Assembly (NCBI GenBank): GCA_040954595.2
Contig: CM082590.2
Span: 5,208,001-5,272,000, forward strand
Length of the DNA stretch: 64,000 nt
From: Balanoglossus misakiensis
Taxonomy: Eukaryota > Hemichordata
Direction of reading: 5' to 3'
Made by a program: the position numbers and the translations under genes
Notes under the pieces: model-generated
Databases searched by the model: none
What the model was told of the DNA's origin: nothing
What the model saw: only the letters and a program-made list of their open reading frames with translations
Shown: positions 10,465-22,800 of the stretch, in pieces
Position numbering within the stretch: the first letter of the stretch is position 1
How the letters are laid out: each line of letters begins with the position of its first letter

Positions 10465-11166
10465 CAAAGTTTAAAGATAAAAAGTTCACCAAGTTCACGT
10501 AAAGCAAATGTTGAAGTTATCAATGCAGATATTTAACAAAAAAGACCAAAGCATCTGATCCATCACAACGATACTGAGTAAAATGAAAATGTCAGCAGGC
10601 GATATTTCGTCATGGCAGCAAAGAGTATGTTAGCCAAATAAAGCCACTGAATTTTGAAACCTACCCCATTTTTCAGCTTCAGTGTTACAACCAGCGATGT
10701 ATTTGGAAGTTGTCTTCAATGCAGAAGTGCGCGAACTACTGGGACGAGGGCAACAGAACTCTCTATATATAAACAGTGCAACAAAGTGTTTTGCATAACA
10801 AGACTGATTGGTTCGTTGCCAAAAAACCGAGATATACTTTCTGGGTTATACTGTACTATAAAGTGCACCTTTGAGTTTGGTGACCGTGAGTACACTTATG
10901 AAGTCGCGGTGTGATGAGCACGTTATTGTAAAAGAAACCGGGCTATGGTCAACAAACACTATTGTTTGGAATGCATTGTTTTGTGAGATAAACCACACAG
11001 ATGACTGTCCTTCATCATAAGAATGACCGACAACACGTACAGAGAGAATAAAAAAGTAGTTTCTTTCAATACACCACATCACTCATAAAGATAACTTCTG
11101 TACGGCACAGATCACGCGCAGAGGTCATGAAGTTCTACATATTCTTCTATATGTTCTTTGTCTCTG
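10465..11166. other. No supported gene
   Basis: Contains open frames on both strands at 10654-10914 and 10846-11082. Neither has clear splice sites nor a recognisable domain. A TTTTTCAG at about 10676 could be a splice acceptor on the plus strand but has no partner I can place. Confidence 0.35.
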
Positions 11167-11486
11167 GCAAAATGAGATCTAGCCAATCACATATTTTCAG
11201 TGGGTGGCACATGCGAAAAAAAGAGCGCCACCATATGTTCTTTAGAACCCTCAAATACTCAATTTCAGCCATATATGGGCGTATGTAAATTGGAGGTGAC
11301 TGTATACCTTTAATCAATTGACTGTGTTTTTTATTCAATTGATGTTAAACGTATACAGTCTCCTCCAATTTACCAATTTACATACGCCCATATATGGCTG
11401 AAATGGTGTATTTGAGTGTTCTAAGGAACATATGGTGACGCTCTTTTTGTTCGCGTGTGCCACCCACTAGATCTCAATTTGCCATG
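11167..11486. mobile_element. Foldback element, second type (~150-bp arms)
   Basis: The left arm (11167-11322) and right arm (11334-11486) are inverted copies. Shared blocks are AGATCTAG, GGGTGGCACA, AGAGCG.CACCATATGTTC, TTTCAGCCATATATGGGCG, TATGTAAATTGG and a GTATAC near the centre. The loop is only about 10 bp around CAATTGA. A third copy of GGTGACCGTATACCTTTAA sits just outside at 11511-11529. It is unrelated in sequence to the TTAA MITEs. Confidence 0.8.
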
Positions 11487-12027
11487 GTAACTATAGCTAA
11501 TTTTCAATAGGTGACCGTATACCTTTAATGGTGTTCGACTAGAAACAGTTCTACACCACCTGCACAAGATGATTGGTTTACAAAACAAGAATGAAAAGTC
11601 AGCTTTATAATGCTAAAACATAACAAAAAGTATCAATCAGATATATGTCGTTTGTTTTTTACATTACTTTCGTACGGCGTTTAGAGAGCCGGGGTGAAAG
11701 CGTTTATACATACTTATTATAGAAGGGACATAGCTGTATTTGTTGGTTTTGTTTTCAGCATTTTGTGTTCTGTGTACCAAATGCAACGTTTTGTTCTACT
11801 GCCAACAGAATGGTAATATATATCTAGTACTTCGCTTGTCACCATAGCCTGTAAGTGTGTAACTGCCATTGTTGTTGCTGACAAATGAATTCTAGTCCAG
11901 ACTAGAATGTTTATTCTGAACAATAACAATGCTGACTATACACATATAGGTTGTGTTGATAAGCTGGATACTGGGCATGTTATCATACTTCAGGCATTTG
12001 AACAAGAAACTGCAGAGGATACACAAA

Positions 12028-12231
12028 ACATGTAGAATAACACAAAATGTGTCTTGTATCAAACATAATTAATAGAATAAGGGCAGCGAGAGAGAGACTT
12101 TGTCCTGGGAGGTGTGTGTGGTCGAACATTGATTCACTATATATCCATATGTAGAATAACATAAACGATGTCTTGTATCAAACATAATTAATAGAAAAAA
12201 GGCCAGCGAGCGAGAGACTTTGTCCCTTTAA
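12028..12231. mobile_element. Partial TTAA MITE, copy 5, with duplicated right arm
   Basis: Only right-arm sequence is present, twice in tandem. The first copy ends GACTTTGTCCTGGGAGG instead of GTCCCTTTAA and runs into a second right arm that ends properly in TTTGTCCCTTTAA at 12231. The same CTGGGAGGTGTGTGTGGTC junction occurs in copy 4 at 21268, so these two belong to one subfamily formed by a single partial duplication. Confidence 0.75.
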
Positions 12232-14390
12232 TTGAACACGTGTGAAAAGAGCTCTAAACACTAAACGTACAATCAACCTGTAAAAATAGCACTGGTGTTA
12301 ACGCGTACAATGAAATGCTTCATCTGAATACAAGTAAAAGAAATCATCTTCCAAAGAGCTTCCCTTTCATTGACATCACCGTGCAGGCGCTGAGTGTATA
12401 AAGAAGGCCTTGTTAATCATCGTGACCTGGTTTCTGCTAACTTTGATCGGCGAAGGTTAAATTTGTCCTCCCCAACAGAGTTGAGTTAATTTGCTTTTGA
12501 GTTCATTAAAATGCAGATTTGATCTCTGTATTTAATAAAATTTTCTAACATGGGAGGGGGGCACCCACTCCCAAACCCGTCTTTACCAATTCTACTTACT
12601 ATTGTAATGACTTGTCCTTTTAATTTTTTCATATATTAATTTAATTATTTTAATGTATTCATATATGTAAATTTCCATTGTAAGTCATTCACCACCAGAA
12701 TGTTGGTTAAATTTGCCCTCCCCCCCCCCCCCCCAACCATGAATTGCTTCCTAAGCCCCTGGCCTCGCAAATTATTCGTACAATGTGTACTTTCATCCAT
12801 TTGGGCTTAGATTATTCCTCAAATAATTTAGCGAAAACATAAACAGAAAATCATTTCAAACAAATGCAACACAATTTGAATGATGACCAATGGGCTATTC
12901 ATTGTCCTATCTTAGAACATTGAAGGGTATATGAATAAGGCTTTCCAACAAAAGGTACTACATAATTAGATTTAAAAATTACTTTTCGCTTATAATGAAT
13001 AAAGTGCAAATAAATTCTGAAAATATTGTCTCAATTTTATTCAACAAAATTGCCAATATTTAAATGAATTCTTCAAATACATGTCATCAATAATTGAAAA
13101 ATCAACCTGTCTTCTTTATTAGTATATGTAGAAATCTTAAAACACTATCATTATCATTGATTGTGCTGAGGAGATGGGGGTTTTAAGAATAACAGAAATG
13201 TCATTTATGAGCTGAGTACTTGATCTACAAGGTTTGATTGTGTTTGGACATTTTGAGGTTGTTCATCCAAGCAATAAAACAACCAAACATGTTTTGAAAT
13301 ATAGCAACTTATGGTGGTTTGTTTTCCACTTTATGAAAACTAAACTTCTCCTTGAATCCTCTGCCATAACAAATGATAAGAAAACATTAATATAATCTTT
13401 ACGCACACGAATATTTTAAATGTAGCTATTAAATTAAAACGTACCACCTGATTTTTTGGCTCAATTTCTCATATTGTCAAGACTAACAGCAATATTGTCA
13501 TTTGTGACAGTTGCATTTTCCTTTAAGATATATTGTCCCATGCGTTTGTACAACTATACCAGTGTCACTAATACTGACATAGCTTAACCATAGAGGTATA
13601 AGTAAAGGTATAAATTTAATAAAAAGACTAAAAAATTCATAAAAAATAAAACATCCATGATATCAACTTAACACTTACAGGTCGGTGTGAGGTTGACATA
13701 AGGTACATACTTATCAATTTTCAAAGCAATCTGACCAGTAATTGTTGACTTACAGAGTTTTGATCAATTTCACATTTTACAAGCTAATTTGCATATTTTT
13801 GGGCCTGGCAACTTCGTTTGGACAAAGTCCCATCTACAGCCCAGCCTGCACCTACACACCAAATATTGAGGTGATACGCACAGCGGTTTTCAAGTTTTTG
13901 ATGTGGACGGACATACAGACATACATCCATACATCCATACATCCATACATCCATACATCCATCCATCCATACATACATACAGACGCAACCCATCCCATAA
14001 GGTCCCATGGTATATAGGCCTATACCAATGGGACCTAAAAAACTATATTTCAACACACATCAAATCTGTTCTGGCTAATGAAACAAAAACCATCTTCACG
14101 GCCAAAAACGAATATCACTCACAATTTTTCTAATCTTTAAATAAATGCCATTACTACTAAAAGGAAAACATCACATACAGTGATTCTAAACCTTGAATAC
14201 ATATGTCATTACAAATAAACATGAAAACATCACCTAAAATGAATATTTTCAAAAAGGAGGGAATTTTCCTAAATCCGTCATTTCAAGACTGAAAAAAAAA
14301 TGCCCCTCGTAGGGCAGATTTTGATGATAAAGACTAAAAATAATGATGTACATTTTGTTGTGACAAAACAGAAAAAATAACAAAATGATC
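12232..14390. other. Intergenic, AT-rich, no gene recognised
   Basis: It contains a poly-C run near 12720, the CATC-rich microsatellite at 13916-13980 inside a dispersed-repeat-like stretch (13680-14040), and otherwise AT-rich sequence. It separates the tandem-domain gene from the 3' end of the ROCO gene. Confidence 0.5.
13916..13982. repeat. (ACATCCAT)n / (ACAT)n microsatellite
   Basis: Repeated CATACATC units, then CATCCATCCATACATACATA. Open frames on both strands here are only translations of this tract. It is followed at 14005-14040 by a short palindrome, GGTCCCATGG ... TATAGGCCTATA ... CCAATGGGACC. Confidence 0.9.
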
Positions 14391-15055
14391 CACTTTATTT
14401 CTCTATAATGAGCACTGATGTATATTACTGATCATTTGTTGTGGCTTGTAAACTCAACATGCCACTTTCTTTGTATTTAACCATTTACACTCACTTCATT
14501 TGGCCAATCTTGTGATGCTGACATGGCATCATTTTCGTCACTCATTTCTTTTCAATTATCCAATAAACCCACTTTCATTGGATGCAGCCTAAATGTATTT
14601 CTTTGATCTTGTCGTCTTCAGTTGTGTCATCTCTATCAGCATTTTCTCTGATTTGGCTTTTGGAATATTTTCTTTGTCAATAATGTGTGTGTCGCTTTAT
14701 CCGTCAACTTCAAATTCTCTTATTCAACCGTTGTAACATTTTCTGAATGACGTTGTTTGTTTAAGATTTATATCCTTGGTCTGGCATCTTCTTATCTTCA
14801 GTTGTGTCACTTGTACCGATATTTTCTCCAATTCAACTGTTGAAACATTTTCTGTGTCAATGTTGTTTCTATGGCATTATCATTCTTCAACTCCAACATC
14901 CTTATCTTCAACTCCATAACTATTCCAGAAAGTCGTAATCTGTGTCAATGTTGTTTCTATGGCATTATCATTCTTCAACTCAAACATCCTTACCTTCAAC
15001 TCCATAACTATTCCAGAGAGTCGTAATCTGTGTCAATGTTGTTTGTATGGCATTA
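14391..15055 (-). other. Probable 3'UTR of the ROCO gene
   Basis: This lies directly downstream of the minus-strand stop codon. A minus-strand AATAAA (TTTATT on +) occurs at about 14394-14399 and could be the poly(A) signal. The region includes an 88-bp tandem repeat (14854-15085) that overlaps the last codons. The 3' end is inferred. Confidence 0.4.
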
Positions 15056-15085
15056 TCATTCTTCAACTCCAACATCCTTATCTTC
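14854..15085 (-). repeat. 88-bp tandem repeat overlapping the ROCO stop codon
   Basis: Copies begin at 14854, 14942 and 15030, each starting GTGTCAATGTTGTTT on the plus strand. Each runs through CATTATCATTCTTCAACTC and CTTATCTTCA-type blocks. The last copy is partial and reaches into the coding end (the ...EDKDVGVEE tail). The period is not a multiple of three, so the copies lie in different frames. Confidence 0.85.
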
Positions 15086-16303
15086 AGCGGCTGCTGATTG
15101 TTCCTTGCTATGGCTTGACACACCCAGCCTTCTGAACATTTCGTGGATTACACTCTGGGCATCTGGTCTGCTTCTTTCTTCCTGGTTCAATGCTGACAAC
15201 AAACAGGAGAAATTACTCCGATAGAATTTCTTTCCTTCTGTTGACACTGCACTACGGAGTGTACCATCCGCGCTCCTTTTAGACCACTCGGATATGACGA
15301 ACACTGTGGTTGACATCGGCTTGTCTTCCCAACCTTCAACTTCCTTGTACCAGATCCCCAACATGTCTGCCAAAGCTTTGTAGTCAAAACCAATGGGCCG
15401 TCTGACATCCATTAATATGGCAAACTCTTTGAGGGCATCCTTCAGCATCCACTTGACATCACTTTCATATCCATATTTACGGAGGAATGTGGTATCATAC
15501 CCAGCACAGAGCAAGTCAGGGACAGCTTCTTCTTGACCTGTTTGCTCATCATACACTCCACTTCCATTCTGCTCAGCTTCTGTGATTTTCTGCATTGGGT
15601 AGAATCTTACATTCTCTGGGTTGCTGTGAATTCGCAGCGAGTGGGCGCTGAGAATATGGGTGTCGACCTCGATACCCGGACAGCAGATCTCTATGACATC
15701 ATAGATATCATTGGTCACCATTTCCAGTAACTGGTAACATGCCCCTATGTCATCTCCCTTTTCTGCTCTGACACAGGTGTGGATTGCCGTCCATCCATCT
15801 GTCATGTACACCAATCCTTCTACGATGCGGCAGACTTTGATACCATTCTTCCATATTCCACTGGGAGGGTAACCCATTTCCTCAAAGTGACGGTAGAGCC
15901 TGGTCTGTAGGTGTGGGAACAAACCTGGTGTGAAGCTGTCTGTTTCATCATGGCATTCGATTCTTCTACCAAAATAGTGATGCTTAGTGGGATCCGATTC
16001 CCATTGATTTGCTGGCATTTTATCTTCCAAGAGTCCAGGGATGATGTAAGATTTTGGATTGGACTCATCTTCATGGAGAAGCTCAAAATGCTTGAGAAGA
16101 GCCATGACTAAGCTGGTATCACCGTAACCACTGAATACTCGAGCAATTTCTGTCTCGTGATAGAACTTCTGGTTTTTTGGCAGTTTGTCGCTGTATTGAA
16201 CGAAGATATCAGTTGCCATCAGTCGACCTAAGATTTCTGAACACAACCATTGACCATCAAGAACAATGATATCATCACCAAGTGGATTCTTGACAAAGAT
16301 AAT
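15056..16303 (-). CDS. ROCO exon 11: COR and death-like domain, stop
   Basis: 415 codons and a TGA stop. The start VLDGQWLCSEILGRLMATD aligns with COR DPxWLC...LGxLL motifs. GIWKNGIKVCR resembles the DAPK1 RLWVNG segment. The end carries DVRRPIGFDYKALADMLGIW, ISEWSKRS and LLSALNQEERSRPDA, a death-domain pattern with ~17 extra residues before the fifth helix. A GTAGTG ... TTGTCAG pair spans 63 nt across that insert and could be an optional in-frame intron, but the retained form gives the better LLSAL helix. Confidence 0.85.
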   Translation of the reverse strand: MIFVKNPLGDDIIVLDGQWLCSEILGRLMATDIFVQYSDKLPKNQKFYHETEIARVFSGYGDTSLVMALLKHFELLHEDESNPKSYIIPGLLEDKMPANQWESDPTKHHYFGRRIECHDETDSFTPGLFPHLQTRLYRHFEEMGYPPSGIWKNGIKVCRIVEGLVYMTDGWTAIHTCVRAEKGDDIGACYQLLEMVTNDIYDVIEICCPGIEVDTHILSAHSLRIHSNPENVRFYPMQKITEAEQNGSGVYDEQTGQEEAVPDLLCAGYDTTFLRKYGYESDVKWMLKDALKEFAILMDVRRPIGFDYKALADMLGIWYKEVEGWEDKPMSTTVFVISEWSKRSADGTLRSAVSTEGKKFYRSNFSCLLSALNQEERSRPDAQSVIHEMFRRLGVSSHSKEQSAAAEDKDVGVEE

Positions 16304-16816
16304 CTGCAACAAACAAGAAGACAATGAAATAAACTTAAGATGTTAACAAAAGTTGATTGAAAGAAATAATGTATTGATCAATGAGATGAGAAGGCAAGAT
16401 GACTGACTGACTCACTGAATGAATGAATGAATGAATGAATGGTTGAAGGCCATAGATATATGGTCTGATCAGTGGATGAATTGATGGTGTTCTGAAAATT
16501 TACCTCGCCAATGCTTTCCAGATATGATGTAGCTATCCTCAGAAATGGCTCTTGAACATATTTATCAATCTCCTGAACTCTTTCCACATATGTCGTCCAG
16601 TACAGAACAGGGAACTTCTTGTTTTTTAGCCACCTCTGCTTCTTGTCAGCAATTTTAGCACATAGGTTTGGTATATTTTCTTCCTTCTGTAATGCAATAA
16701 ACGATAGATAATTGTATAAGAGGACAATGCTTGTAAATCCTCCATTATCCCGCACAAAAGACCATACATTCCAAATTGATACATACATACATACATACAT
16801 ACATACATACATACAT

Positions 16817-16851
<35 letters not shown>

Positions 16852-19800
16852 TGCACACACACATACATACATACATACATACATACATACATACATACAT
16901 ACATACATACATACATACATACATACATACATACATACATACATACATACATACATACCCGGTACACTCCAATAAATACATACGAAAGTGCAAAAAGAAT
17001 GGAAGGGATCTGTTCACATGAAACTCATCCAGAAGAAACGGACTACAGATCAGCTCTATTAATCCAACCAGGAAAACCCTTATCATTCTATTGGAATTAT
17101 CGTTTTTGCTGTAGTATTATCACTTTCTGACTAGACGGATTTTCAAATCAAAATGTTAATATAAATAGTTATGCATTTATGTTAAACTCACCTTGAACCC
17201 ATGTAAGATGACACGTAGTCTGCCCATTGCTTCACTTTGAGAATCATGACAATTTAACAAAAGTGTCTCATCCACGATATTCAAATAATCGCCAAATTTC
17301 TTCTTCAACTCTTTGCGTACCTTTTCTACAACCCGTTTGGCTATATTAGAAAACATAAAATAAAAAAATGGGTGCTGATATTTAAGTATCAGTACCCATT
17401 TAAGGATGTACATGCAGGACGTAAACGTGTAAACTGCATGAACTTATGGGCATGTCACTATTCCTATGAAATAGAAAAAATTGGGTATTGGTATTTAACT
17501 AGTATTCAAAGTAGGCACCTTCTGACTAAACGATTGTAAGTAATTATGTCAGATCTTTTTGAAAAAATACTATCGTGCATCACCTTACAATGTACTGCTA
17601 CTTAAATACCATTAACATTTGGATGCAGAGACAGATTTGTCCAAATTAATTATGGTTTTACATGTACATGCTAGATGGTGTGTGTGCATGTACCAGTGTG
17701 TTTAACAGTACATTCATGTTGTAACTGCACTCAAACTAATTTACTTACCACTCTCTTGTTGAGATTCATACAACATATCAGCTCTACTTGCGATCAATAT
17801 CACAGTTGGTTTGGTGTCTTCACTCCGAGACGAAGCATCATCACTCTTTGGTATGCTGCTTATCATGCCTTTGAAGAACTGGGCCCATATGTTGGTCTGA
17901 AAATTATCACAATTAATTATTTAATTACCCAATTACAATCAGTCAATCAATCAATCAATCAATCAATCAATTTAATTAATTAATATTTTTTAATGCAAAT
18001 ATTTAAGTGTTGTGGCACGTTTTACATGTGTTGAGGGTGTTCGCTCGAAATAGTTTAATTGATTTCACAACTTATCGTCACTCCAGGTATGGATTGATTT
18101 CTATATACACTACGATCCAGTCATTTAAAAAAATACCTAAGTGCATCGCTACATACTTTGGCATTCACACGTGACCTTCGCTTCCACTACATAAAGATTG
18201 TCTTGGGGATGCAATTGGCAGAATATTTCATAATAGTGGCACTGTAATGCCACACATAAACCATACTTCAATCAAGTTCAGAGCTTACAAAAACACGCAA
18301 GAAATTATAACAGTCTGTATCTGTTAGGCATTGCATCTGTGGACCACTCCATCCCCCAACCCGTCCTCAAATGACCAGTTCTATATTTGGACATAGTAGG
18401 TTCAAAAGTAGAATTCATTCCGGTGTGTGTGTTGGTGTTTGTTTGTTTGTGTGTGGCCGTTCTCAAATGACTAGTTCCATATTTGGACATACATGTAGTA
18501 GGTTAAATTGGAAATACTTTACAGTTTCTATTTCGTTCCGGTGTGTTTGTGTGTGAAGGGTCATGTCTCACCTCGTTCAGTGCTTGTTCCAACATCTCTA
18601 TAGGCTTCTTCAAATGTTTTGGGTCATCTTTCACCATTTCTGTTATTTTAAACAGAAGCATAAACACAGCATCTTCTGCTCTCAGGAACATGTTGTGTGT
18701 CACATAGTACTCACACTGTCCAGCAAAATCCATGACAATGTATTCTCCAACCTTTGGTATGTCGACAGTTTTTACATCAATACCGGGAGTCGGTGTGTAC
18801 CCAGTCTTGTCTGGTGGAGGGGCTTTTTCTGCAGCTCGTTGAGTGACATTCGCTGTCCAGAAGCCCTTTATGAAAGCAGTATACATGAAATAGCAGTAAG
18901 ATGGGCGAGTAACACTATCATTTACGCAAACTATTTCACCTGGACAACATGATAATGTGTAATAGATTTTAATAACAATAGTTTGGTGAACTGTTTATGT
19001 ATGCTGTACATTACAATATTCAGAAAAAAAGTGAATAAATGAATAATTTCATAGTATCACTGCAATAGATAAATAAAAACTTGAAACATCGATGAAACAT
19101 TCGAAGTGGAAAATGGTGTGACCATACAATGTTTGACAAAGATATAACTTCATATATAAAATATATTGTTACCCGTTGCAAAGATTTCACAAGGGTTGTC
19201 TTTCCAACACCACCAAATCCACAGACATGAACCCTGCTACTATTTCGGGTGATGCCTGGTTCTCTCATCAAAACACTGAATTCAATTTTCCTCTGTTCGG
19301 CCTGTTGTTAACAAAAAGAACAACATTAACAACAGTCAACAGCATTCTCAGAAGACTGGCCAAATATTGTCAAAATGGAATGTGATATCAAATGAACACT
19401 ACACTGCATTAATGACAAAATTTGGCTATGACAGCCTCGTATTTAGTGTACTTAAAGGGACAAAATCTCTCTCACTGCCCCTTTTCCATTAATTATGTTT
19501 AATACAAGACACTGTTAGGTTAATGTACATGTGGATATATAGTGAATTAATATTCGACCACACACACCTTTCATCCTGCTTGTAGACACGAGAGTGACAA
19601 ACTCGCCAAAATGAATAATTGGTGTTTACCGTTTATTGATTTTGGGGAGATTTTTACTCTCATATCCTACAAAGGGGATGGAAGTTGTGTGTGGTCGAAC
19701 GTTGATTTAAAATATATCCACTTGTAGAATAACATAAACGGTGTTTTGTATCCAACATAATTAATGGAAAATGGCAGTGAGAGAGAGACTTTGTCCCTTT

Positions 19801-22800
19801 AATTCAAAGAACCAAGTAGAGTGATGTTTTAAGAATGAAATGAAACATTACTTGTTATTTGGTGTATAATATTTTCACAACCCGTTTTCACTACAATAAG
19901 AATTTTTCACTACTTGTCATATAGCTATACATGTTAGTTTTTTATTGTATGGTGCTTGTATTAGAAGCAGTTGCCACCTACAGATTTACTCAGTAATGTA
20001 TATCTGGTTAAAAGGCTGACCTCGATTAGTTGCTCACGCAACTACTGTTCAGTCTTTTTCTCTCTTCAACTTTCTACTGTTGATGCTGACTTGTATTTAA
20101 GTTGTTATGATTATGATCTGATTTGATTTGAGAATAAACTATTATTATTATTATTATTATTATTAAATAGGCCAAAATATACCGCCTACCTGAAAGACAC
20201 GGATAAGTCTGGTGTGTAATGCATATGTCAAAATGCAGCAATTATGAATTGTGGATGAAACACTGAATAACAACGATGATACATGTATGTATCATTTATT
20301 GGTAACAGAAACTTGAAAGTAACGTAACAATAGTATTGTCAGTATTGTCAACAAGTGCACAAGTTCCTATTAAAATCACCTAAGTAAGGAGTACAATATT
20401 TTAGACCAACCAATTAATGTAAATTAAACGAACATATAGCCACAGCAATGGTTTCACTTTGAAATTTAAATTAGAGTGTACAAAGAGGTAAAAACTAATC
20501 TCCACTCTCCAAATTGTTTCTTTCAGTTTTGTTCTGGAAATGAATAACTTGATCTCATTGATGGTTGTATTACAAGTAATAGAGTTCCTTTTGAATATGA
20601 CAGTTACTTGTAGTTATGGGAAATATTACCTTCAGCAGGGATTTGACTCTTCTGTCGTCTGCAACATCCAGAGGTGTCTTTCTGTACTGTAAGGTGGAGA
20701 AAAGATTTTAAGCCCATTGCTATGATTTGGTTAAAACTGCTTCATGACGTTTTATATGGACTCTTCACAAATCTAATATTTGCAAGGCACGTACGCCTCT
20801 GATTGGAATTTCTTGAGTATCGAAATGTGACAGTTGGGACAATTTTCATGGTTTTCTTGTGTTAAACTTTAAAGGGGAGTTCTCGTGGCGCTTTGTTTGC
20901 GCCCTAGGGTGTCTCCCTTGATTAAAGGGACAAAGTCTCTCCCTCGCTGCATTTTTCTGTTAATTATGTTTGATACAAGACAGTGCTCACATTATTTTAC
21001 ATATGGATATATTGTGAATCAACCTTCGACCACACAACTTCCATCCAGCTTGTAGCCACGAGAGTGAAAAACTCGCCAAAATGAATAATTGGTGTTTACC
21101 ATTTATTCATTATGAGAATATTTTACTCTCATATCCTACAAACGGGATAGAGGTTGCGTGTTGTCCAACGTTGATTCACTGTATATCCACATGTAGAATA
21201 TCATAAAGGGTGTCTTGTATCTAACATAGTTAATGGAAAAGGGGGCAGCGACAGAGAGACTTTGTCCTGGGAGGTGTGTGTGGTCTAACATTGATTCACT
21301 ATATATCCACATGTACATTAACATAAACGGTGTCTTGTATCTAACATAATTAATGGAAAAGGGGCAGCGAGAGAGAGACTTTGTCCCTTTAACTCATTTC
21401 CCAGAATGCCTCACTAATCTCTGCAAATAAAAACGGCTGCTATGGATAATATTTAAGCAAGTGTCACTGACAGTACATTTTCAACTACTAGTATAATGGT
21501 GACAGTACATGTTTTGTGCGAGAGAGGGTGGTGTCAGAAGGACTGACATGAGACGACATTATGAAAGTGATAGTACAAGCATCATATTGCATTCGAGCTG
21601 TTTTTATCCTCGAGCAGAGTCGCACCACTGATGCAATGCCTTTATAATAATGCACTGCTGTTAAAATGGGGAGGCATAACAAACATTTTCATATCGATTG
21701 TGCATTTTGTGATAAAAGCTCAGATGGGTGTTAATGTGTAATTAACTCCATCGGCCATGTAAGGCCGGGACACACAGACTTGTACGCAGGGCTAGGAACA
21801 TACATTCCCATACGCACAGACACATACGACACAACCCAACACAGAACTCAGCATGAAATGTACAAACCAATTAATCCATCGAGACCATGACCCTATTTAC
21901 ATGCAGACTCATTTGAATGTCAATTTTGCATTGGTTTTATGGCCGCCAAGCTAAACGTTGTTTTTCAGGGTTTTGACAAATAACATCGGAGGAGGCAAGT
22001 GACAGGCAAAATCAGGAAACAGATAATGTCTCATGACACACGGGGACAGTGTGATTTTCAACATTACCTACACAGTCATCAACTTCGACAACATTTGGTG
22101 GGAAGGTATTTAAAACAACACGCTAAATTCTAACAGGAACATTGCGATCGTACTGTTGAACTTGTAGGGCTTCCCAACAGCCAGCAATCTGGACTTATCA
22201 ACTGAAGACATAGTTGTGGAAACGCAGCTGTTCCGCCGGCGAAGGGGGGAGATGCGGGGAATTACTATATCCCCCCCCCCCGGTGGAAAAGCTGCATTTA
22301 CACAGCTACTGAAGATCCAACTCCGAAAAAGTTGGATTTCAGAAATTTAATTCCACTTTCCTCATGCAACGGAAGATTCAGAACGTGCTTTCCAAAAATC
22401 TACGCTGGACGCCCATTTACGTAATACGCCCTTTACGGTAACAATATACTTTACCCAGAAACGCCTACACTAGATAATTTTATGTTTTCGTACAAACACA
22501 GACAAATAAACTGTCCGGTTTGATCCCCCTGAAATTTTTCCTCAAAGCAAAAGACAATGATTTTTCAAGACATCGACCGATCGTGTTATGGCAAGTGTCC
22601 ACGGCTGTTTAGCCAACATCATCGCGAAACTTAGATTTAAGCTTATATTGAGCCTTTTTTAAATCATGTTCAAACATTCCATAATTATACAAGACATGCT
22701 GTCATTGTTAAAATAGGTTGTAAAGTCTGGGTCGTTGGGAATAAGGCAGAGGAATAGTCGCTAACTATTTATTTTTATTAACCTATTTTCAAAAATGTGT

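Larger units (their letters stand above)
19302..20629 (-). other. ROCO intron 5 with a TTAA MITE and (ATT)n
   Basis: Holds MITE copy 3 (19452-19802) and an (ATT)n microsatellite at 20143-20165. The remaining sequence shows no exon-like signal. Confidence 0.75.

Noticed and set aside
10654-11082. Overlapping open frames on both strands near 10.65-11.08 kb
   Set aside because: No recognisable domain and no matched splice sites; may be chance in a GC-moderate stretch.
13742-14133. Overlapping open frames rich in IHTSIHPY on + and MDVWMYGC on -
   Set aside because: Direct translation of the CATC/ACAT microsatellite; no domain or splice support.
16378-17086. Long open frames of YIHT or CMYV repeats
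   Set aside because: Caused by the (ACAT)n tract; only the 16504-16686 part of the minus frame is a real exon.
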